Assembly: GCA_027322375.1 (NCBI GenBank) | Contig: DAHVRS010000346.1 | Location: forward strand, 1-6,940 | From: Brachybacterium sp. | GTDB taxonomy: Bacteria > Actinomycetota > Actinomycetes > Actinomycetales > Dermabacteraceae | DNA: 6,940 nt | Direction of reading: 5' to 3' | Shown: one piece after another, positions 1 through 4,479 of the stretch | How the letters are laid out: each line of letters starts with the position of its first letter | Position numbering within the stretch: the stretch's first letter is position 1 | Position numbers and translations under genes: made by a program | The notes under the pieces: model-generated | Database searches by the model: none | Seen by the model: only the letters and a program-made list of their open reading frames with translations | What the model was told of the DNA's origin: nothing

Positions 1-720
1 CGGCGGGCGGTCGCGGCGTTCGAACGCTGGTCCCGGCACCTGCCCGACCAGGTCGCCGCGATCCTGACCTTCATGGTGATGCCCGAGCAGGCGGGGATGG
101 GTGACGAGCCGTGGTTGATGATCCGCTGCGTCTACGTGGGCCTGGACGAGGACGAGGGGAACACGGTCCTGGACCGACTGCGCCGGGCCGCCCCTCCCGA
201 TGAGCAGACTGCCGGCCCCGTCTCCTGGCCCGAGTGGCAGAGCTCGAAGGACGACCTGTTCCCCGATGGTTCCCGCGGGTTCTGGCGCAACGTGGCGTTC
301 ACCCGTATGGACGAGGACGCGCTGGATGCGATCCTCTCGATCGCCCGGCAGCTTCCCGGGCGAGGCACCGGAGTGGACATCCACCTGCTCGGAGGTGCCT
401 TCGCCCGCGTGCCCGAGGACGCGACGGCCTTCCCCAACCGCACCGCTCGCTTCTGGATGAACATCTACGGCTTCTGGCAGCAGGCCGGCGACGACTCGTT
501 CCTCAGCTCCTTCGCCGAGCATTCCCGCGCGGTGATGCGAAGGCTCAGCGAACACGGCGAATACGTCAACTTCCGGTCTCGCGAGCACACGCGTCCGATC
601 ACCGACTTCACCCGCCACATCTACGGTGAAGAGAAGTACCGCCAGCTGCAGCGGGTCAAGCAGCAGTACGACCCCGCGAACCTGTTCCGCAGCAACTACA
701 ACGTGGCGCCCGAGAGATAG
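1..720 (+). CDS. FAD-dependent oxidoreductase, C-terminal part with BBE domain (5' end outside window)
   Basis: The frame is open from base 1 to the TAG at 718-720, giving 239 codons. It has no start of its own, so the N-terminal FAD-binding (PCMH-type) half lies to the left of the window. The C-terminus, with VKQQYDPANLFRSNYNV just before the end, is the berberine and berberine-like (BBE) signature (Y-x-x-L-x-x-V-K-x-x-Y-D-P-x-N-x-F-x-x-N). This segment follows the substrate domain in flavoproteins such as 6-hydroxy-D-nicotine oxidase and glucooligosaccharide oxidase. Aromatic residues before it (FWMNIYGFW, about residues 150-158 of the visible part) fit the substrate-binding domain. These enzymes oxidise alcohols or amines with FAD and oxygen. 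The substrate cannot be told from this half, and I cannot see whether the covalent FAD His/Cys pair is present. The internal ATG at 73 is not the start, because the frame and the domain continue upstream of it. Confidence 0.9.
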   Translation, partial: RRAVAAFERWSRHLPDQVAAILTFMVMPEQAGMGDEPWLMIRCVYVGLDEDEGNTVLDRLRRAAPPDEQTAGPVSWPEWQSSKDDLFPDGSRGFWRNVAFTRMDEDALDAILSIARQLPGRGTGVDIHLLGGAFARVPEDATAFPNRTARFWMNIYGFWQQAGDDSFLSSFAEHSRAVMRRLSEHGEYVNFRSREHTRPITDFTRHIYGEEKYRQLQRVKQQYDPANLFRSNYNVAPER

Positions 721-758
721 AGCGGAACCTGGCCCTGCGTCGCTCGGGCGGTTCCTCG

Positions 759-843
759 GCGGGCTGTCGTCGAGGAATCATCGCGGGCTATCACCGAAGA
801 GCCACCACGGGCCGTCGCCGAGCGATCGTCGCGCGCTGTGACC
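759..843. repeat. 24-bp tandem repeat, three units plus a partial fourth
   Basis: Units lie at 759-782, 783-806 and 807-830, and a partial unit begins at 831. Each opens with a form of GCGGGCTGTC, followed by a more variable tail ending in TC or CC. The units are clearly related but diverged. The array sits in the 179-bp gap between the convergent ends of the flavoprotein gene (stop at 720) and the lipoprotein gene (stop at 900). The unit length is a multiple of three, but no convincing gene runs through it. I see no T-rich tract that would make it a standard intrinsic terminator. Confidence 0.7.
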
Positions 844-899
844 CTGGATCCATCCCGCAGGTGTCGCAGCCGGACCGCGCGGGCGTCGGCGCGGCGGTG

Positions 900-1535
900 T
901 CAGTTGTTGCCCTGGAGACACTCCACGGTGCCGTCGACCACGGCATCGCCGATGCTGGCCTGGTCGAAGCTGATGGTGCCGTCCTCGGCGGTGATGTCCT
1001 CGGTCGAGCTGCTCTTCTCGGGCTCGCCCCGGTCGTGGAGCTTGACCATGGCGAACTCACCCGGCGTCACCTTGACCACAGGCAGGTCCTCACGCATCGT
1101 GATCACGACGTTGCGGATGGTACCCGGCTCCCCGTTGCAACGCACGATCTCGGGGGTGAACTCCGTGTCCTCGCCCTCGAGCGCGATCTGCAGCGTGCCT
1201 GCGGACTCACCCTCATCGGCCTCATCAGCCTCGTCCGCGTCGTCCTCTGGGTCGCCGGATGCCTCGTCGTCGGTCGCCGACTCGTCGTCGGTCGTCGATT
1301 CGTCGTCGGATCCGGACTCCCCATCGTCGGTGTCCGTCTCCTGGTCGTCGGAGTCGGAGTCGGTCTCCTGGTCCTCGGAGTCGGTTGCGTCCTCCGCGGG
1401 CTCGGAGGCCTCCACGGCGCCTCCCTCGTCGCTGCCCGCCGACGGTGACTGCTCCTGCTGCCCCCCGCATGCGGTCAGGGCCAGGGCGAGGGCTGCTGCG
1501 GCGGTTGCGGATCGGACGAGGATCGAATTCTTCAT
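900..1535 (-). CDS. Secreted acidic lipoprotein with two-cysteine C-terminal domain
   Basis: 211 residues starting at the ATG read from 1535. Residues 1-23 form a lipoprotein signal peptide: short basic start (MKNSILVR), Ala/Leu-rich core and the lipobox LTAC, with the lipidated cysteine at C23. The mature protein should be anchored to the outer face of the membrane. Residues 34-112 are a low-complexity linker, about half Asp and Glu, mixed with Ser and Thr. There is no Lys or Arg between R8 and R132. The C-terminal domain (about 115-211) is globular and beta-rich in appearance, with only two cysteines, C133 and C206, one near each end. That layout recalls the mycobacterial 19-kDa antigen (LpqH) family, where two such cysteines form a disulfide. 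This is resemblance by pattern only, and function is unknown. An in-frame ATG at 1670 would put 45 Arg-rich residues before the signal peptide and is rejected. No Shine-Dalgarno sequence precedes the chosen start. Confidence 0.85.
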   Translation of the reverse strand: MKNSILVRSATAAAALALALTACGGQQEQSPSAGSDEGGAVEASEPAEDATDSEDQETDSDSDDQETDTDDGESGSDDESTTDDESATDDEASGDPEDDADEADEADEGESAGTLQIALEGEDTEFTPEIVRCNGEPGTIRNVVITMREDLPVVKVTPGEFAMVKLHDRGEPEKSSSTEDITAEDGTISFDQASIGDAVVDGTVECLQGNN

Positions 1536-1542
1536 GATCTGA

Positions 1543-1548
1543 GGTATA
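1543..1548 (-). promoter_or_regulatory. Candidate -10 element of the lipoprotein gene (possible leaderless transcript)
   Basis: On the minus strand TATACC is followed by 7 nt and then the ATG at 1535. Transcription starting 7-8 nt after the -10 would begin at or next to the A of the start codon. No purine-rich ribosome binding site is visible. No good -35 match lies 16-18 bp upstream, so the call rests on the -10 and its spacing. Confidence 0.4.
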
Positions 1549-1671
1549 GCACGCACGGAAACGGCGTGGAACGCCGCCGGGGAGTGCGGTCCCCCACGCT
1601 CGCCGTGGCGCGTGAGGGATGCCCCAGCCCGAGAGGCTCTCCGGGGCCTGAACAGTCTTGTCGACCACATG

Positions 1672-1737
1672 CTCGGGCGGCCCGCCGCGGAGGGGACGAT
1701 CGTGCTCAGGCCGCCCGCGGCGGAGGGGACGGACGAT
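1672..1737. repeat. 33-bp tandem duplication
   Basis: Two adjacent 33-bp copies at 1672-1704 and 1705-1737. Both begin CTC(G/A)GGC and share the core GCGGAGGGGACG. They differ at a handful of positions, mostly in the last six bases. The duplication lies in the 306-bp non-coding gap between the lipoprotein start (1535) and the ectD stop (1842). Confidence 0.65.
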
Positions 1738-1757
1738 GGCCTCGCCCGTCCCCCGCG

Positions 1758-1829
1758 CGGCCCCGCAGCTATGGGGCGGGTCCGCTCCCGTCACTGCGGG
1801 GCCGGACCCGTCCCGCTGCTGCGGGGCCG
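1758..1829. terminator. GC-rich inverted repeat downstream of ectD, two alternative hairpins
   Basis: CGGCCCCGCAG at 1758-1768 is the exact reverse complement of CTGCGGGGCCG, which occurs twice, at 1794-1804 and 1819-1829. The two right-hand arms belong to a 25-bp tandem duplication (1786-1810 and 1811-1835, both beginning TCCCG). In an RNA extending past the ectD stop at 1842, the arm at 1758-1768 could pair with either copy but not both. The position just past ectD fits a transcription terminator. There is no T-tract after either stem, so this is a weak terminator call. Confidence 0.4.
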
Positions 1830-1841
1830 ATACGGGCGCGG

Positions 1842-2738
1842 TCAGCTCAGCGGCTGCGCATCCCGGTGGGCGATGTGGTCCGGACGCGGCGCGGAGGCCG
1901 CGAAGGGATCCTGCAGAGCGTTCTCGACGCTGTTGAACACCAGGAAGATGTTCGAACGCGGGAACGGCGTGATGTTGTTGCCCGAGCCGTGCATGATGTT
2001 CGAGTCGAACCACAGGGCCGAGCCCGCCGGTCCGGTGAACTGATCGATGCCGTGGCGGTGGGCCATGTCGGTGATGACCTCCTCGGAGGGCACCCCGACC
2101 TTCTGCTCCTTCAGCGAGGACTTGTGGTTGTCCTCCGGGGTCTCGCCCAGGCTCGGCACGAAGGTGCGGTGCGAGCCGGGCATCACCATCAGTCCGCCGT
2201 TGTACGGGAAGTTCGGCGTCAGCGCGATCGAGCAGCTGACAGCGCGAGGAGCGGGCATGCCGTCCTCCGCGTGCCAGGTCTCGAAATCCGAGTGCCAGTA
2301 GAACCCGCTGCCCTTGAAGCCGGGCATGTAGTTGATGCGGGTCTGGTGCAGGTACACCTCGGACCCCAGCAGCTGCCGGGCATGATCCAGCAGTCGCGGA
2401 TCGCGCGAGAGCTGGTCGATCAGCTCGCTGATCTGCTGGACCGCGAAGATCGAGCGGACCTCGCCGGACGCCTTCTCGGTCACCACGCGCTCGTCGCTGC
2501 GCAGCGACTGGTCGGAGGTGAGCCGGTTCAGCTCGGCCTGGTAGGTCTTCACCTCCTCCGGCGCGATGAAGTCCGGCAGGATGGTGAAGCCGCGCTGGTC
2601 GTGGTCACGCAGTGCGTCGGCGTCGAAGGGGCCGTCATCGGCGCTCCCCCACACGGTGGGATGTTCACGCGCGAAGGGCTCCATCGCCTCCGTGAGTCGC
2701 GTGCGGTAGAGATCGTCGGTCATGGTCGCCGTAGACAA
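1842..2738 (-). CDS. ectD: Ectoine 5-hydroxylase EctD
   Basis: 298 residues, the usual EctD length. The enzyme is a cytoplasmic Fe(II)/2-oxoglutarate dioxygenase that hydroxylates ectoine to 5-hydroxyectoine, a protectant against salt, heat and drying. The EctD signature spans residues 147-161 (FYWHSDFETWHAEDGMP). It supplies iron ligands H149 and D151, with the third ligand at H250 (IMHGSGNN) and the 2-oxoglutarate-binding arginine at R261 (PFPRSN). Q132, R134, N136, W155 and S168 fall where known EctD structures contact ectoine or cosubstrate. Residue numbers here are my own count. The start is TTG at 2738, chosen because a strong Shine-Dalgarno sequence sits 6 nt before it. The ATG at codon 6 (2723) has no such site. 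ectA, ectB and ectC are absent from at least 4 kb upstream, so hydroxyectoine synthesis needs ectoine made elsewhere or imported. Confidence 0.97.
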   Translation of the reverse strand: MSTATMTDDLYRTRLTEAMEPFAREHPTVWGSADDGPFDADALRDHDQRGFTILPDFIAPEEVKTYQAELNRLTSDQSLRSDERVVTEKASGEVRSIFAVQQISELIDQLSRDPRLLDHARQLLGSEVYLHQTRINYMPGFKGSGFYWHSDFETWHAEDGMPAPRAVSCSIALTPNFPYNGGLMVMPGSHRTFVPSLGETPEDNHKSSLKEQKVGVPSEEVITDMAHRHGIDQFTGPAGSALWFDSNIMHGSGNNITPFPRSNIFLVFNSVENALQDPFAASAPRPDHIAHRDAQPLS

Positions 2739-2744
2739 ATGGTT

Positions 2745-2754
2745 TCCTTTCCTC
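2745..2754 (-). promoter_or_regulatory. Ribosome binding site of ectD, decides a TTG start
   Basis: The minus strand reads GAGGAAAGGA, then 6 nt, then TTG at 2738. This purine run is the clearest Shine-Dalgarno sequence in the window. It would be about 20 nt from the ATG at 2723, too far to serve that codon. Confidence 0.75.
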
Positions 2755-2812
2755 GATCGTTCTCATTCTGCTGGCACGCCCGCGGCCGCAGCGCGACCGA
2801 GAACATGCCGAA

Positions 2813-2831
2813 GCCGGGCGGTGGGCCCGGC
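2813..2831 (-). promoter_or_regulatory. Perfect 7-bp stem-loop in the ectD upstream region
   Basis: GCCGGGC (2813-2819) and GCCCGGC (2825-2831) form a perfect stem around a 5-nt loop, 75-93 nt upstream of the ectD start. If transcription begins upstream of it, this would be a hairpin in the 5' leader. No T-tract follows, so it is not an obvious attenuator. Confidence 0.35.
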
Positions 2832-2845
2832 TGCGTGAGCGACCG

Positions 2846-2875
2846 TACCTGGCTTAGCGCGAGTGTTCTACCTGG
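2846..2875 (-). promoter_or_regulatory. Direct repeat CCAGGTA x2 upstream of ectD
   Basis: The minus strand carries CCAGGTA at 2869-2875 and again at 2846-2852, 23 bp apart start to start. The copy nearer ectD overlaps a weak -10-like TACGGT (2842-2847). The arrangement would suit an activator binding beside a promoter, but this is inference. Seven-base matches can arise by chance. Confidence 0.25.
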
Positions 2876-2892
2876 TCGTCGCTTCGCGGAGG

Positions 2893-2908
2893 CGTTCCCG
2901 CGGGAACG
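2893..2908. promoter_or_regulatory. 16-bp perfect palindrome, possible operator
   Basis: CGTTCCCGCGGGAACG is its own reverse complement, with no spacer. It lies 155-170 bp upstream of the ectD start in a non-coding block. Its length and symmetry are typical of a dimeric repressor site. No regulator gene is nearby, so the binding protein is unknown. Confidence 0.35.
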
Positions 2909-3015
2909 TCCAGCACAAAAGTCAGCTCTGGGCAGGGCCAACGCCCCAGCCGACGGTTGCATCCCGAGATGTGGTCGCCCGCCGTCACGCGCTCATGAGT
3001 CGTCGGTTGCTGCTG
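2909..3015. other. Non-coding stretch with nothing recognised
   Basis: Part of the 690-bp gap between ectD and the DUF2268 gene. I find no gene with a supported start, no RNA gene and no clear repeat in this piece. Open frames here read as Arg/Pro/Gly-rich, low-complexity translation typical of non-coding high-GC DNA. Confidence 0.5.
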
Positions 3016-3017
3016 CC

Positions 3018-3046
3018 GGGGTTCTGAGTGGCCCGCGGGTTTCGAG
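3018..3046. repeat. Degenerate fragment related to the palindrome region
   Basis: GGGGTTCTGAG (3018-3028) differs by one base from GGGGTTCTCAG inside the 60-bp palindrome (3190-3200). It is followed directly by an 18-bp segment (3029-3046) that matches 3160-3177, the left edge of the palindrome, at 17 of 18 positions. The two pieces occur here in the opposite order. This looks like a shuffled or decayed copy of the same element. Confidence 0.45.
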
Positions 3047-3115
3047 GACCGGGGCGGGTGGCGCGGGGTGGCCCGCGAGCTCTGGGGCCCGGGGCCCGCG
3101 GGTAGCCCGCACGAC

Positions 3116-3139
3116 TCGTGTCCCATGTCGTGTCCCATG
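3116..3139. repeat. 12-bp exact tandem duplication
   Basis: TCGTGTCCCATG occurs twice in direct succession (3116-3127 and 3128-3139), with no mismatch. It lies 33 bp left of the large palindrome. Confidence 0.7.
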
Positions 3140-3171
3140 AGCTCCAGGGGGCCCGAAGGTGGCCCGTGGGT

Positions 3172-3231
3172 TTCGAGCGTTGCGTTATCGGGGTTCTCAG
3201 CGCTGAGAACCCCGATAACGCAACGCTCGAA
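3172..3231. repeat. Perfect 60-bp palindrome (30-bp arms, no loop)
   Basis: The left arm 3172-3201 and right arm 3202-3231 are exact reverse complements over all 30 bases, with the centre at AGC|GCT. Symmetry ends at both outer edges. The arms are 57% GC, lower than the flanking DNA. It lies in non-coding DNA about 195 bp downstream of the DUF2268 stop (3427) and 430 bp upstream of ectD, both on the minus strand. As RNA from either strand it would fold into a 30-bp hairpin, less a few central bases needed for the turn. It could act as a bidirectional terminator, a member of a dispersed palindromic repeat family, or a cruciform-forming protein site. No T-tract follows on either side. I do not recognise it as a named element. 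Confidence 0.95.
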
Positions 3232-3246
3232 CGGGCGCCACGGTTC

Positions 3247-3305
3247 TGCCTCGAGCGCACCCGGCTACCGGCGCCATGGTCATGCCTCGGGCGTACCCGG
3301 CTATT
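3247..3305. repeat. Diverged 36-bp tandem duplication
   Basis: A 23-bp core beginning TGCCTCG(A/G)GCG(C/T)ACCC is found at 3247-3269 and again at 3283-3305, matching at 19 of 23 positions. The period is 36 bp. It sits between the 60-bp palindrome and the 25-bp array to its right. Confidence 0.55.
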
Positions 3306-3337
3306 GGGGCTTCCAGGACTACCAGGGCCTTCGGGGC

Positions 3338-3436
3338 GTTGGGGCCTTCGGGCTCACTCCCCGTGGGGCCTTCGGGCTCACCCCCCGCGGGGCCTCCTAG
3401 CTCACTGCCCCGCGGGACCTCCTTGCTCACTCCCCC
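3338..3436. repeat. 24/25-bp tandem repeat, four units, overlapping the DUF2268 gene's 3' end
   Basis: Units at 3338-3362, 3363-3386, 3387-3411 and 3412-3436. Each has the pattern G-(T/C)-GGG-(G/A)-CCT, then a variable middle, then GCTCAC and a C-run. Each junction forms a short self-complementary block such as CCCCGCGGGG. The last unit contains the stop codon of the minus-strand gene at 3427-3429. The minus-strand context GTGAGC around that stop is repeated in every unit. The array therefore looks like serial duplication of sequence at the end of that gene. Confidence 0.75.
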
Positions 3437-4323
3437 GCTACGGCGGCCGACGGGGTGGCGGCGCGGATCTCGGCGCTGGGGACGTGGAGGGCGTCTGCGG
3501 CGGTGAGCCCGGTGTGGGCGAGGTAGGCATCCACCAGGCGATTGCCGACCGCGTATCCGCCACCGGTCGGCACTCCCACCGATGCCACTCCGAACCGCTG
3601 GGCGATCTCGTCGCCGAGCACCCAGGCACCGAAGTTCTCCATCCCGCCGACGTCCAGGCCGGTGAGGACCTTCTCGAACACGGCGTCATCGTCCAGGTGC
3701 GGGCGTCCGATCGGGGTGTAGCCGAGGTCGTCGCCGTACAGTTGGCGGGCGAAGGCGTCGGCCAGCCCCTCGGAGACGACGTGCTCGCCGACCACCACGC
3801 GGGCCGGATCCCACACCACGCCGCCGGGGGCGTAGCGCAGGTTGTGGTTCAGCTCGTGGACCGCGGCCGCCTCGAGGCGCGCGAGGTTCTCTGCGGTGGG
3901 CCAGATCGTCAGCTGGATATACCCGGTCATGCTGCCATTGCCGGTGACGCCCCGAGAGGGCCCCATGAAGCCCTCATCAGCGGGGTCCCCGAGGACGAGC
4001 AGCACGAAGATGTCCGGCACCTCGATCTCGGGCAGGGCCTGCTTCTGCACCGCGGCCGCTCGCAGAAGGGCCACCTCGATACGGGTCCAGGCCTCCGCTT
4101 CTTCGAGCTGGTCGACGGCATCCAGCACCTCCTCGGTGCGACCCTCGAGCGGGAATCCCTGCCCCATGGCGTGCAGGGCGACCAGATCGACCTCGCCGGG
4201 GAAGTAGCGATACATGTCCTGCATCGGTGCGAGCATCTGGCGCAGGCGGTCTTCGCGCCGATCGGGAGATGCGGTCAGCACCTCGCGCATCCCGGCGGCG
4301 GTGTCGAGCACGGTGAATGTCAT
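3427..4323 (-). CDS. DUF2268-family predicted zinc-dependent protease
   Basis: 298 residues from the ATG at 4323. Residues 156-160 (HELNH, in AAAVHELNHNLRY) form an HExxH zinc motif. A second conserved block, VVSEGLADAFARQLYG (183-198), offers E185 as the likely third ligand, the gluzincin arrangement. The glycine-rich GGGYAVGNRLVDAYL segment (255-269) also occurs in this family, known as DUF2268 or YjaZ-like putative proteases. There is no signal peptide or membrane segment, so it is probably cytoplasmic. The substrate is unknown, and the family is mostly uncharacterised. An in-frame ATG at 4437 would add 38 Arg/Pro-rich residues, translated through a tandem repeat, and is rejected. There is no Shine-Dalgarno sequence; a -10-like element lies 7 nt upstream. 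The stop codon lies inside a tandem repeat. Confidence 0.85.
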   Translation of the reverse strand: MTFTVLDTAAGMREVLTASPDRREDRLRQMLAPMQDMYRYFPGEVDLVALHAMGQGFPLEGRTEEVLDAVDQLEEAEAWTRIEVALLRAAAVQKQALPEIEVPDIFVLLVLGDPADEGFMGPSRGVTGNGSMTGYIQLTIWPTAENLARLEAAAVHELNHNLRYAPGGVVWDPARVVVGEHVVSEGLADAFARQLYGDDLGYTPIGRPHLDDDAVFEKVLTGLDVGGMENFGAWVLGDEIAQRFGVASVGVPTGGGYAVGNRLVDAYLAHTGLTAADALHVPSAEIRAATPSAAVAGE

Positions 4324-4330
4324 GGGGCCG

Positions 4331-4360
4331 ACGCTAGGGGCCGCCGGCGGCGGGTGTCTC
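4331..4360 (-). promoter_or_regulatory. Candidate promoter of the DUF2268 gene, leaderless
   Basis: The minus strand reads GAGACA (4355-4360, matching the GACA of the -35 consensus), an 18-bp spacer, TAGCGT (4331-4336), 7 nt and then the ATG at 4323. Transcription would start at or beside the start codon. The spacer contains a 12-bp palindrome, GCCGCCGGCGGC (4340-4351), which could be a repressor site, although GC-only palindromes are common here. Confidence 0.45.
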
Positions 4361-4376
4361 TCGAATTCTGGTGGGT

Positions 4377-4467
4377 CCCGGGACAGCGCAGCGCCCGGGA
4401 CGAGGCGGCGCCCGGAACAGGGCAGCGCCCGGGACAAGGCGGCATCCGGGCCCGGGACGGAGCCGCG
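4377..4467. repeat. 17-bp tandem repeat, four units plus a fifth after a 6-bp insert
   Basis: Consensus CCCGGGACGAGGCGGCG. Units lie at 4377-4393, 4394-4410, 4411-4427 and 4428-4444. A fifth unit (14 of 17 matching) is at 4451-4467 after the insert TCCGGG. The array fills most of the gap between the kinase stop (4480) and the promoter of the DUF2268 gene. The 17-bp period is not a multiple of three, so it is not a protein repeat. Each unit starts with the six-base palindrome CCCGGG or a one-base variant. Confidence 0.85.
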
Positions 4468-4479
4468 AGCCTCAGAGGT

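Noticed and set aside
838..1542. A Ser-rich 234-codon plus-strand frame
   Set aside because: It is the complement of the lipoprotein's Asp/Glu-rich codons (GAC/GAG read as GTC/CTC and shifted to TCG/TCC serine codons). The minus strand has a signal peptide and lipobox.
1536..1670. Longer start for the lipoprotein at 1670
   Set aside because: It would place 45 Arg-rich residues before a complete signal peptide and lipobox.
1566..3140. A 524-codon open frame on the plus strand
   Set aside because: It is antisense to ectD, whose catalytic residues are all present, and it continues through tandem repeats at both ends.
3172..3231. Insertion-sequence end or attachment site
   Set aside because: No transposase or integrase, no target-site duplication and no paired second copy are in the window, so symmetry alone does not support it.
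3197..3430. A 77-codon minus-strand frame starting with a GTG that overlaps the DUF2268 stop (GTGA)
   Set aside because: The overlap looks like translational coupling. However, the frame simply reads the tandem repeats and half the palindrome, giving Gly/Pro/Glu low complexity, and no ribosome binding site precedes it.
4324..4437. Longer start for the DUF2268 protein at 4437
   Set aside because: The added residues come from the 17-bp repeat array and the promoter region.
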